DNA of 64,000 bases from an uncultured Kiritimatiellota bacterium (GTDB lineage: Bacteria; Verrucomicrobiota; Kiritimatiellia; RFP12; DVOR01): positions 219,435 through 283,434 of the forward strand of contig CALXMW010000001.1 of assembly GCA_944389585.1 (NCBI GenBank), read 5' to 3'. The notes beneath the pieces are model-generated. The model saw nothing but the letters and a program-made list of their open reading frames with translations, did no database searches and had not been told where the DNA came from. The position numbers and the translations under genes are program-made. This document shows positions 26,654-34,194 of the stretch, one piece after another; the first letter of the stretch is position 1, and each line of letters begins with the position of its first letter.

Positions 26654-28468
26654 TTGAGCGCGATCGGAAGAGTGATGCCGCAGGACGTGAGGTTGGAGCC
26701 GCCGGAGGGGGGCTGGCGGCTGGAGCGCGGGGGCACGTTGCCCGAGATCAACGTCCGCTACGAGCTGGTGGGGCAGCCCAAGCCCGACGGCTCGAACGTC
26801 GTCTTCATCTGCCACGCGCTCACCGGCGACGCGCACGTGGCCGGCTGGCGGCCCGAGGAGGACCCGGCCAAGGACAGGCCCAGCGGCTGGTGGGACGGCA
26901 TGGTCGGCCCCGGGCGCGGCATCGACACCGATCGCTTCTGCGTGCTGTGCGCGAACATCCTGGGCGGCTGCTCGGGGACGACGGGGCCCGGCTCCGTCAA
27001 CCCCGAGACGGGCGCGCCCTACGGCTCGGCCTTCCCCGAGATCACGATGGGCGACATCGTGGACGTCTTCCGCGCGCTGACGCGCCGGCTGGGCTTCCGG
27101 CGCCTGGCGGCGGTGGTGGGCGGGAGCTTCGGCGGGATGTTGGCGCTGGAGTGGGCCATCCGCCACCCGCAGGACATGGATCGGTGCGTGCTGGTGGCCA
27201 CGGCGGCCTCGCTGAACACGCAGGCGCTGGCCTTCGACATCGTGGCACGGCAGGCCATCATCCAAGACCCGAACTGGCGCCACGGCGAGTATTACCAGGG
27301 TGCGCGGCCGGTGGCGGGGCTGGCGAGCGCGCGGCGCCTGGCGCACATCACCTATCTCTCCCAGGCGGGGATGGACGCGAAGTTCGGCCGCGAGAAGCGC
27401 GAGGAGTGGCTCAGCCGCGGGCAGGACTTCCACAGCCAGATGCGGCGGGATTTCAAGACCTACTTCCAGATCGAATCCTACCTGGAATACCAGGGGCAGA
27501 AGTTCGTGCGCCGCTTCGACGCGAACAGCTACCTGCAGATCACCCGCGCGCTCGACGCCTACGACCCCGAGGAAACCTTTGGCTCGCTCGAGGCCGCGGT
27601 GCGCCAGATCCAGGCCAAGGTGCTCATGGTCAGCCTGCGCGGCGACTGGCTCTTCACGAAGGAGCAGGCCGAGCGCTTCGTCCACGCCTGCCTGCGCGAG
27701 CGCAAGGACATCTCCTATTGCCGGCTCGACGGCGTGATGGGCCACGACGCCTTCCTCACCCACATCGACGAGCTCAAGGCCGTCATCCAGGCCTTCCTCA
27801 CCGCGACCGACACGCGCGACCCTTCGACGCTCGACCCGGCCCAGGCCCGCTTCTACAAGGATTTCTCGCGCCAGATCCCCGAAGGCTCGCGCGTGCTCGA
27901 CATCGGCTGCGGCGACGGCACGCTCCTCAAGCAGCTGGCCACCAACCAGCGCGCGGCCTGGGGCATCGGCCTGGAGCGCGACCTCGAGAAGATCGTCCAG
28001 GCCCTCCACAAAGGCGTGAACGTGGTGATGACGAACATCGACACGCGCCTGCACGACATGCCCAGCCACCTCTTCGACGTGGCCGTCATCTCGCACACCA
28101 TCCAGGTGCTGCGCCGGCCCGACCTGATGATGCAGCAGCTCCTGCGCGTGGCCGACTGGGCGCTCATCGCCTTCCCGAACTTCGGCTACATCGGGATGCG
28201 CTCGCAGCTCTTCTTCCTGGGGCGGATGCCGCGCACCAAGGAGTTCCCCTTCGACTGGTTCGACACGCCCAACATCCACAACTGCACGCTCAAGGACTTC
28301 TACGACTTCAGCCGCAAGTTCGGCCTCAAGGCCACGCTCCTGTGCAGCCACTCGGCCTCGTGGCTGGGCAAGCTGCTCAGCGCCCTGGGGCTGAAGAACC
28401 TCGGCGCCGGCGGCGTCATCCTCCGCCTCACCGCCGGAAACGCCAAGGAGACGCGCGATGGACGCTGA
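26654..28468 (+). CDS. metX: Bifunctional homoserine O-acetyltransferase MetX fused to MetW
   Basis: MetX acetylates homoserine for methionine synthesis; MetW is a methyltransferase-fold partner of MetX. Residues to about 375 are the alpha/beta hydrolase MetX: FICHALTGDAHVAG, GGCSGTTGPGS, the nucleophile elbow VVGGSFGGMLALEWA, and the acid and His in LRGDWLFTKEQ and GVMGHDAFL. The rest is MetW: SRVLDIGCGDGTLLKQL (SAM-like loop), HTIQVLRRPDLMM, FPFDWFDTPNIH. The start is TTG 26654, with GGAG 5 nt before it; ATG 26675 is the alternative. cysE follows with an 11-bp overlap, linking sulfur assimilation to methionine synthesis. Confidence 0.92.
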   Translation: MSAIGRVMPQDVRLEPPEGGWRLERGGTLPEINVRYELVGQPKPDGSNVVFICHALTGDAHVAGWRPEEDPAKDRPSGWWDGMVGPGRGIDTDRFCVLCANILGGCSGTTGPGSVNPETGAPYGSAFPEITMGDIVDVFRALTRRLGFRRLAAVVGGSFGGMLALEWAIRHPQDMDRCVLVATAASLNTQALAFDIVARQAIIQDPNWRHGEYYQGARPVAGLASARRLAHITYLSQAGMDAKFGREKREEWLSRGQDFHSQMRRDFKTYFQIESYLEYQGQKFVRRFDANSYLQITRALDAYDPEETFGSLEAAVRQIQAKVLMVSLRGDWLFTKEQAERFVHACLRERKDISYCRLDGVMGHDAFLTHIDELKAVIQAFLTATDTRDPSTLDPAQARFYKDFSRQIPEGSRVLDIGCGDGTLLKQLATNQRAAWGIGLERDLEKIVQALHKGVNVVMTNIDTRLHDMPSHLFDVAVISHTIQVLRRPDLMMQQLLRVADWALIAFPNFGYIGMRSQLFFLGRMPRTKEFPFDWFDTPNIHNCTLKDFYDFSRKFGLKATLLCSHSASWLGKLLSALGLKNLGAGGVILRLTAGNAKETRDGR

Positions 28469-29339
28469 GACCGACGCCCTCATCGACGCCCTGGCAGGCC
28501 GCCTCGTCTGCCGCAACTGCCCGGCCATGAACACCCGCCGCGGCGCCGACCTCCCCGGCCGCAAGGCCATGATCGCCACCCTCCGCGAGCTCCTCTCCGC
28601 CCTCTTCCCCGGCTGCCTGGCCTACGAGCCCATCGACCACGAGGACCTCGACGGCCTCAAGGCCCGCCTCCGCGCCATCGCCGAGGCCCTTACCGACCAA
28701 ATCGCCCGCATCGAGGCCTACCGCGTCCTCGAGCACTCCCGCCCCGCCGGCTTCGACTGCCAGGGCCGCGCCCGCGAGGCCGTCCGCGCCCTCTTCGCCA
28801 AGCTCCCCGAGATCCGCACCCTGCTGCAGGACGACGTGCTGGCGGCCTACGAGGGCGACCCCGCCGCCCACTCCAACATGGAGATCGTCATGGCCTACCC
28901 GGGGCTCCTGGCCGTGGCCACCCACCGCGTCGCCCACGTGCTCTACGAGCAGGGCGTCCACCTCCTGCCGCGCGTCATGAGCGAATACGCCCACAGCCGC
29001 ACCGGCATCGACATCCACCCGGGCGCCACCATCGGCCGCGGCTTCTTCATCGACCACGGCACCGGCGTCGTCATCGGCGAGACGTGCGTCATCGGGCGCA
29101 ACGTCAAGCTCTACCAAGGCGTCACCCTCGGCGCGCGCTCCTTCCAGAAAGACAGCGAAGGGCGCCTCGTCAAGGGCATCAAACGCCACCCCAACGTCGA
29201 GGACGACGTCGTCATCTACGCCAACGCCACCATCCTCGGCGGCGACACCGTCATCGGCAAAGGCTCCATCATCGGCGGCAACGTCTGGCTCGCCCACTCC
29301 GTCCCCCCAGGCTCCCGCATCTTCTACAAGGAAGGCTAA
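28458..29339 (+). CDS. cysE: Serine O-acetyltransferase
   Basis: CysE makes O-acetylserine, the carbon acceptor for cysteine synthesis. This 293-residue protein has the N-terminal helical domain and a left-handed hexapeptide beta-helix with GIDIHPGATIGRGFFIDHG, GVVIGETCVIGRNV and LYQGVTLGARSF, including the catalytic Asp-His pair. The helical domain is longer than in the short enterobacterial form and resembles the SatA/EpsC-like type with a FPGC segment. It is translated with metX-metW. Confidence 0.92.
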   Translation: MDAETDALIDALAGRLVCRNCPAMNTRRGADLPGRKAMIATLRELLSALFPGCLAYEPIDHEDLDGLKARLRAIAEALTDQIARIEAYRVLEHSRPAGFDCQGRAREAVRALFAKLPEIRTLLQDDVLAAYEGDPAAHSNMEIVMAYPGLLAVATHRVAHVLYEQGVHLLPRVMSEYAHSRTGIDIHPGATIGRGFFIDHGTGVVIGETCVIGRNVKLYQGVTLGARSFQKDSEGRLVKGIKRHPNVEDDVVIYANATILGGDTVIGKGSIIGGNVWLAHSVPPGSRIFYKEG

Positions 29340-29342
29340 GCC

Positions 29343-29942
29343 ATGCGCGCACCCGCCCTCATCCTCCTCGCCGCGCTCGCCCCCTGCGCCCGCGCCGCCC
29401 TCCCCGACGCCGTCCTCGAGGCCTGCCTCCGCCCCACCCTCACCGAGGAGGCCTCCGGCCTCTCCTGGCACGCCACCACCCGCCAAGACTGGGAGCGCGC
29501 CCCCCTGCGCGTCACCGAGGCCGAAAACCGCGTCACCGCCGAGGCCGACGGCGCCGAGCACCCCAACGGCTGGGTCAAGACCCGCCTCTCCCTCTCCCAG
29601 CCCCCCCTGACCGACGCCGACCCCCGCCCTACCCAAACCTTCACCGTCACCGCCACCCCCACCGGCGTCACCCCCACCACCACCCTCCGCTTCGAGCTCC
29701 TCAAAGACGCCCCCCTCCCCCCCTGCAAACCCCAGGCCTGGGGCGGGCGCATCGCCCTCGTGGCCGACGCCGGGGATTGGTACGTCATCGCCGACAACCC
29801 CAAGGCCCAGCTCATCCGCGCCGAGGGCGACCCCGTCCGCTGGACCCTGCGCGAGACGCGCACCGTCGACGCCCGCACCCCCGCCTCCGCCTCCATCCTC
29901 GTCGGCGAAGGCCCCCTCCCCCCACCCCCGAAAGCCGAGTGA
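29343..29942 (+). CDS. Exported protein of unknown function
   Basis: A 199-residue product with a clear signal peptide (ALILLAALAPCARA) and a soluble, proline-rich mature part with TFTVTATPTGVTPTTTLRF and GRIALVADAGDWYVI. No known domain is recognised. It starts 4 nt after the cysE stop and is followed closely by the AsmA-like gene, so it belongs to the same transcript. Codon use is like its neighbours. Confidence 0.65.
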   Translation: MRAPALILLAALAPCARAALPDAVLEACLRPTLTEEASGLSWHATTRQDWERAPLRVTEAENRVTAEADGAEHPNGWVKTRLSLSQPPLTDADPRPTQTFTVTATPTGVTPTTTLRFELLKDAPLPPCKPQAWGGRIALVADAGDWYVIADNPKAQLIRAEGDPVRWTLRETRTVDARTPASASILVGEGPLPPPPKAE

Positions 29943-29945
29943 GCC

Positions 29946-31856
29946 ATGGCCTGGCGCCCCATCCTTCGCCTGGCGCACGCCCTCCTCTGGTTGTGCGCGG
30001 CCCTCGCCGCGCTCCTGCTCCTGGCCCTCTGCGTGGCCGCCTACGGCATCCCCGGCGCCTGGCTCCAAGGACGCCTTGACGCCGCCCTCCCCGCAAGCGT
30101 CGGGCGCCTCAGCCTCGAGCGCCTCTCCTACCGCCCCGGCGGCGGCCTCGTCCTCGAAGGCGTGGCCCTCCGCGCGCCGGACGGCCACCTCCTCATGAGC
30201 CTCCGCCGCGGCGCCGCCGGCATCCGCCTCCTCACCTTCGCGCCCCTCCTCGAGCGCCTCGACGCCCTCGACCTCGACGGCCTCTACGTGGCCCAAATCC
30301 GCTACGCCCCGGATCGCGTCGTCGAAGACGCCCTCCCGCCGCCCGAGGCGCGCCCCCCCTTCCCCGACCTCTCCCAAATCCCTCTCCCGGAACTCCGCGA
30401 CGTCCCCCTCCGCCTCACCGACGCCGACGTCCTCGAAATCCGCGCCAAACGCATCGAGGGCCGCCTCACCGCCGGCGGGGGCCGCCTCCGTTTCCACGAC
30501 CTGCGCGGCGACGTCGCCGGGGACGGCCGCCAAACCGTCGAGGGCGACGTCCTCGTCGACCTGCGCGGCCCCCACGCCGAGGCCGCCCTCCGCGGCTTCC
30601 TCGGCAACCGCGTCCTCGACGGCCTCTGGCGCGCCCTCGACTTCCCCCTCATCGGCGAGTACGTCGCCAACGTCACCCTCAACGCCCCGGCCTGGGGCGA
30701 CTGCGCCTTCACCGTCGGCCTCAACAAGTACGACAACCGCTTCACCCTCCGCGCCGACCTCGTCTCCACCGACGGCGGCGCCTACCTCGGCGTCCCCTTC
30801 GACGAGGCCCAATGCACCATCCGCTGCCGCGGCATCTGGGACGCCGTCACCGAGATCGGCCCCATCGTCGCCCGCCGCGACGGCCGCATCGCCGCCATCG
30901 GCGCCCTCCGCTTCGACTGCCCCGCCGACCGCTTCTCCTTCCGCGCCGAGGGCGACGGCCTCACCCCCCGCGAGTGCCTGCGCCTCATCGACCTGCCCTT
31001 CACCGAGCTCCTCCCCGAGCTCCACACCCAGACCCCGCCCCTCATCCGCCTCGACGGCTCCCTCCCCCTCCTCTCCGAGCAGACCCCCGAGCGCGTCACC
31101 CTCCGCGGCCTCGTCCGCGCCCCGGGCGGCGGCCGCCTGGATCGCCTCCCCTTCGACTCCGTCCAAGCCTCCCTCGCCATGACCAACGGCGTCTTCGCCA
31201 TCAAAGACCTGGATCTGCGCCTCCCCCACGGCGGCTCCCTCGCCGGCGAGGTCTCCTTCGAGATCCCCCCCGCCGCCGACCGCGCCTTCCTCTCCGCCGC
31301 CGTCCACCTTGCCGACGCCTCCCTCGCCGACCTCTTCGCCCCCTACGGCATGGAGACCCTCACCAACTGCGTCGCCTCCGGCTTCGTCGACCTGCGCGGC
31401 CGCACCGACGACACCTTCCCCCAGAGCCTCCAGGCCGAGTATGACCTCACCGTCAACGGCGGCCTCATCCGCCGCCTTCCCCTCTTCGCCGGCCTCACCG
31501 ACCTCTTGGCCGACCACATCCCCGGCGTCTCCTCCTTCACCGACTCCTCCTCCGCGCGCCTCGTCGGCACCGCCGACGCCGGCGTCTTCCGCATCCCCCG
31601 ATTCTCCCTCGACGGCAACCTCCTCTCCATCGAGGGCCCCGCCGTCTACGACCTCCCCAACGACCGCCTCACCGCCACCGTCAACGCCGGCAACTTCAAG
31701 CAAGACACCCTCATGGGAGACCTCACCCGCTGGGCCACCGTCCCCGTCAACCGTTTCCTCTGGCGCGTCCACGTCGAAGGCCCCATCGCCAACCCCGCCT
31801 GGCGCATCACCACCATCCTCAACACCGTCCTCGACAAGGCCCGCTTCTGGCGCTGA
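29946..31856 (+). CDS. AsmA/DUF3971-like envelope protein
   Basis: A 636-residue protein with one N-terminal membrane helix (LLWLCAALAALLLLALCVAA) and a long periplasmic beta-rich region with repeated pieces such as LEGVALRAPDGHLL, VTLRGLVRAPGG, LRLPHGGSLAGEVSFEI, and an AsmA-like end (FSLDGNLLSIEGPAVYDLPNDRLTATV). This is the architecture of AsmA and related proteins thought to bridge inner and outer membranes for lipid transport. The specific subfamily is not clear. Confidence 0.8.
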   Translation: MAWRPILRLAHALLWLCAALAALLLLALCVAAYGIPGAWLQGRLDAALPASVGRLSLERLSYRPGGGLVLEGVALRAPDGHLLMSLRRGAAGIRLLTFAPLLERLDALDLDGLYVAQIRYAPDRVVEDALPPPEARPPFPDLSQIPLPELRDVPLRLTDADVLEIRAKRIEGRLTAGGGRLRFHDLRGDVAGDGRQTVEGDVLVDLRGPHAEAALRGFLGNRVLDGLWRALDFPLIGEYVANVTLNAPAWGDCAFTVGLNKYDNRFTLRADLVSTDGGAYLGVPFDEAQCTIRCRGIWDAVTEIGPIVARRDGRIAAIGALRFDCPADRFSFRAEGDGLTPRECLRLIDLPFTELLPELHTQTPPLIRLDGSLPLLSEQTPERVTLRGLVRAPGGGRLDRLPFDSVQASLAMTNGVFAIKDLDLRLPHGGSLAGEVSFEIPPAADRAFLSAAVHLADASLADLFAPYGMETLTNCVASGFVDLRGRTDDTFPQSLQAEYDLTVNGGLIRRLPLFAGLTDLLADHIPGVSSFTDSSSARLVGTADAGVFRIPRFSLDGNLLSIEGPAVYDLPNDRLTATVNAGNFKQDTLMGDLTRWATVPVNRFLWRVHVEGPIANPAWRITTILNTVLDKARFWR

Positions 31857-31859
31857 CCC

Positions 31860-32312
31860 ATGGACATCGTCCTCCTCCACCCCGAGATCCCCCACAACAC
31901 CGGCGCCGTCGGCCGCCTCTGCGTCGGCCTCGGCTGGCCCCTTGTCCTTATCCGCCCCCTGGGCTTCGCCCTCGACGCGCGCCATATCCGCCGCGCCGGG
32001 CTCGACTATTGGCCCCACCTCGACCTCTCCCTCTTCGACTCCTTCGAGGACTACCTCGCCCAACGCGCCCCCGATTCCCTCACCTTCCTCTCCACCAAGG
32101 CCACGCGCTCGCTCTACGACGCCCCCCTCACCCCCCGCGGCGCACTCCTCTTCGGCAGCGAATCCTCCGGCCTCCCCCCGCCCTACTACGCGCGCTATGC
32201 CGACCGACTGGCCCGCATCCCCATGCCCGGCCCCCACGCGCGCTCCATCAACCTCGCCAACGCCGTCGCCATCGCCGCCTACGAGGCCTTCCGCCGCTTC
32301 TCCATGCCCTGA
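31860..32312 (+). CDS. trmL: tRNA (cytidine/uridine-34-2'-O)-methyltransferase TrmL
   Basis: TrmL is a small SPOUT enzyme that 2'-O-methylates the wobble base of tRNA-Leu. The 150-residue protein has HPEIPHNTGAVGRLC (motif 1), LLFGSESSGLP (motif 2) and IPMPGPHARSINLANAVAIAAYEA (motif 3, trefoil knot), in full length for the family. It ends the plus-strand group; the next gene is convergent. Confidence 0.95.
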   Translation: MDIVLLHPEIPHNTGAVGRLCVGLGWPLVLIRPLGFALDARHIRRAGLDYWPHLDLSLFDSFEDYLAQRAPDSLTFLSTKATRSLYDAPLTPRGALLFGSESSGLPPPYYARYADRLARIPMPGPHARSINLANAVAIAAYEAFRRFSMP

Positions 32313-32318
32313 GTGGGC

Positions 32319-32345
32319 AAAAAAGCCCGCGGGGCACCCGCGGGC
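32319..32345 (-). terminator. Rho-independent terminator after ridA
   Basis: On the minus strand GCCCGCGGG / CCCGCGGGC arms with a 3-nt loop are followed by TTTTTT. It serves ridA; it also lies just after the trmL stop on the other strand. Confidence 0.75.
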
Positions 32346-32367
32346 GAGGATACGGCACGGGGCCGGC

Positions 32368-32739
32368 TCAGTCGGCCAAGGCGAGGATCTCGATCTCGCA
32401 GAGGCAGCCCTTGGGGATGTCGCGGACGGCGACGCAGGAGCGGGCGGGCTTGGAGGTGAAGTACTTGGCGTAGACCTCGTTGAAGGCGGCGAAGTCGGCG
32501 ATGTCGGCCAGGAAGCAGGTGGTCTTGACGACCTTGGAGAAGTCGAGCCCCGCGGCGGCCAGGAGGGCGCCGCAGTTGCGGCAGGATTGCTCGGCCTGGG
32601 CGGCGATGCCCTCGGGGATCTTGCCGGTGGCGGGGTCGACGGGGATTTGCCCGGAGGCGAAGAGGAAGCCATTGGCGCGGATGGCCTGGCTGTAGGGGCC
32701 GATGGCGGCGGGGGCGTTGTCGGTGGCGATGGTGTCCAT
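32368..32739 (-). CDS. ridA: RidA-family enamine/imine deaminase
   Basis: RidA hydrolyses reactive 2-aminoacrylate-type enamines, protecting PLP enzymes. The 123-residue protein has AIGPYSQAI, FASGQIPVDPATG, AEQSCRNCGALLAAAG, NEVYAKYF and the conserved Arg/Cys block ARSCVAV. The threonine deaminase gene (ilvA) in the same window makes such enamines. Start ATG 32739 has AAAGGACATCCC upstream. Confidence 0.93.
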   Translation of the reverse strand: MDTIATDNAPAAIGPYSQAIRANGFLFASGQIPVDPATGKIPEGIAAQAEQSCRNCGALLAAAGLDFSKVVKTTCFLADIADFAAFNEVYAKYFTSKPARSCVAVRDIPKGCLCEIEILALAD

Positions 32740-32755
32740 GTGGGATGTCCTTTTG

Positions 32756-32789
32756 TTGGAAGTATGGATGGTTGGAAGTGGTGGCTTGG
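32756..32789. repeat. Octanucleotide tandem repeat, imperfect, 4 units
   Basis: Units TTGGAAGT, ATGGATGG, TTGGAAGT, GGTGGCTT then GG, between ridA and the next gene. Related to the GGARGYTT arrays at 33126, 33247 and 42393. Confidence 0.55.
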
Positions 32790-32804
32790 CGGCCGCCCCT
32801 TCCC

Positions 32805-33122
32805 TCAGGGGGAGAAGGTCTCGACGAGCTGGGCGGCGGTCTCGACACAGACGGGGCAAGGCGTGTGGGCGACGGTCTTGAGCTCGCGGCAGGTGAGGGC
32901 GCCGGCGCGCCGGGCAAAGGCGGCCTTAATCTCCTCGACATGGTCGGGGCGGAGGAGAAGCGCGGCGTGGAGGGCGCCGCAAAGGCCGCCGGGAGCGCGG
33001 CCGCCGCCGCAGGCGGCCATCTCGGCGACCTGCCCGGGGGAGCCGCCGCAACCGTCCATGACGGCCTGGGCGCAGTTGTGCTTCTTGGGGACGGCGGTGA
33101 AGAGTTGGTGGGCTTTGGTCAT
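32805..33122 (-). CDS. C_GCAxxG_C_C family redox-type cysteine protein
   Basis: A 105-residue protein with conserved cysteines in NCAQAVMDGCGG, MAACGGGRAPGGLCGALHA, and LTCRELK ... CPVCVETAA. This is the pattern of the small C_GCAxxG_C_C family, often seen beside selenium, molybdenum or redox genes in anaerobes; biochemical role unproven. Start is ATG 33122; the open frame further upstream consists of repeats and was rejected. Confidence 0.78.
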   Translation of the reverse strand: MTKAHQLFTAVPKKHNCAQAVMDGCGGSPGQVAEMAACGGGRAPGGLCGALHAALLLRPDHVEEIKAAFARRAGALTCRELKTVAHTPCPVCVETAAQLVETFSP

Positions 33123-33125
33123 GAT

Positions 33126-33161
33126 GGGAGTCTGGAAGTTTGGAGGCTTGGAAGTTTGGAG
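33126..33161. repeat. Octanucleotide tandem repeat (GGARGYTT)n
   Basis: Units GGGAGTCT, GGAAGTTT, GGAGGCTT, GGAAGTTT and a partial GGAG. It starts within 4 nt of the start codon of the upstream minus-strand gene. Confidence 0.65.
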
Positions 33162-33219
33162 GGGCCTCGGAGGTTGGGGCCTGGGCTGTCGCCTGCGGCG
33201 ACGATGGGGCCGCGGGGGT

Positions 33220-33236
33220 GTGGGGCGACGCCCCAC
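33220..33236. repeat. 17-bp mini-palindrome
   Basis: GTGGGGC, GAC loop, GCCCCAC: 7-bp perfect arms. The same design occurs at 42681 and 42860. Confidence 0.6.
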
Positions 33237-33246
33237 CGTATGACAG

Positions 33247-33272
33247 CCAAGCCTCCAAACCCCCAAGCCTCC
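33247..33272. repeat. Octanucleotide tandem repeat, inverted orientation
   Basis: CCAAGCCT, CCAAACCC, CCAAGCCT, CC: the reverse complement of the array at 33126, so the two arrays face each other around the mini-palindrome and could pair. It abuts the kdsB stop. Confidence 0.6.
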
Positions 33273-34004
33273 TCAAAGACGTTTGAGGAGCAGGGCTTCG
33301 ACGGTCTGGACGTCGGCGGGGGTGTCGACGCCGACGCCTTCGTCGTTGCGGCGGATGACGCCGATGCGGCCGCCCAGCCACAGGGCGCGGAGTTGCTCGA
33401 GGCTCTCGGTGGTCTCCAGAGGGCAGGGCGGGGTGTGAATGAGGCGCTCCAGGAAGTCGCCGCGATAGGCGTAGATGCCCAGATGGCGCCAGTAGAGGCC
33501 GCTGGCGAGGTCGGGCTCGCCGTCGCGCCGGCAGGGGATGGGCAGGCGCGAGAAGTAGAGGGCGGAGTCGTCGTTGCGGAGGACGACCTTGACGACGGTT
33601 CGGGCGTTGAGCTGCTCAAGGGATTGGATGGGGCAGGCGGCGGTGGCCATCTCCTCGCCGGTGCGGAGCATCCGCTCGGCGAGGGCGTCGATGAGCGCCG
33701 GATCCATGAGCGGCTCGTCGCCCTGGATGTTGATGACGATGTCTTGGGGGCCGGCCTGGGCGGCGACGGCCACGCGGTCGGTGCCGGAGGGCAGGTCGCT
33801 GGCGGTCATGACGGCCTGGCAGTGGGGGGAGACGGCTTGGGCGATGCGCGCGTCGTCCGTCGCCACGATGACCTTGTCCAGGCGCTTGGCGCGTTTGGCG
33901 GCCTCGACCACCCAGAGGACGAGGGGCTTGCCGAGGATGGGGGTGAGCGGCTTGCCGGGGAAGCGCGAGCTGCCCCAGCGCGACGGGATGACGCCGATGA
34001 CCAT
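33273..34004 (-). CDS. kdsB: 3-deoxy-manno-octulosonate cytidylyltransferase
   Basis: KdsB activates Kdo with CTP for lipid A-core synthesis, showing that the organism makes LPS. The 243-residue enzyme has VIPSRWGSSRFPGKPL (nucleotide loop), VATDDARI, TASDLPSGTDRVA, NIQGDEPLMDPALI and YWRHLGIYAYR. Start ATG 34004 has GGAGGAACC upstream and its own promoter. Full length for the family (about 245-250). Confidence 0.95.
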   Translation of the reverse strand: MVIGVIPSRWGSSRFPGKPLTPILGKPLVLWVVEAAKRAKRLDKVIVATDDARIAQAVSPHCQAVMTASDLPSGTDRVAVAAQAGPQDIVINIQGDEPLMDPALIDALAERMLRTGEEMATAACPIQSLEQLNARTVVKVVLRNDDSALYFSRLPIPCRRDGEPDLASGLYWRHLGIYAYRGDFLERLIHTPPCPLETTESLEQLRALWLGGRIGVIRRNDEGVGVDTPADVQTVEALLLKRL

Positions 34005-34044
34005 GGTGGTTCCTCCGCGGTGCGGTTGTTCCAAAGATGGGGAT

Positions 34045-34073
34045 AGGATACAACAAGCACCGAAGCAATTCAA
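34045..34073 (-). promoter_or_regulatory. Sigma70-type promoter of kdsB
   Basis: Minus strand TTGAAT, 17-nt spacer, TATCCT, about 41 nt upstream of the start codon. Confidence 0.55.
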
Positions 34074-34080
34074 GCCGCGT

Positions 34081-34109
34081 TTGACACGGGAGGGGGGGCA
34101 TGATACACT
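34081..34109 (+). promoter_or_regulatory. Sigma70-type promoter of the LamG-like gene
   Basis: TTGACA, 17-nt G-rich spacer, TACACT. It is divergent from and 7 nt apart from the kdsB promoter. The leader of about 79 nt contains CCCGGG repeats that could form a small hairpin. Confidence 0.6.
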
Positions 34110-34194
34110 CTCACTGTTGCTCGGCGGGAGCCGGGCACCTATGGATGGATGCGCCCCGGGCCAAGGAGACCCGGGCAACGACAAGGATATGACG

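Noticed and set aside
28428-32672. A 1414-codon minus-strand frame
   Set aside because: Antisense to cysE, the AsmA-like gene and trmL, with repetitive Gly/Glu/Val/Ala composition and no domain.
34110-34188. Riboswitch in the leader of the LamG-type gene
   Set aside because: Only CCCGGG self-complementary pieces are seen; no known riboswitch core could be matched.
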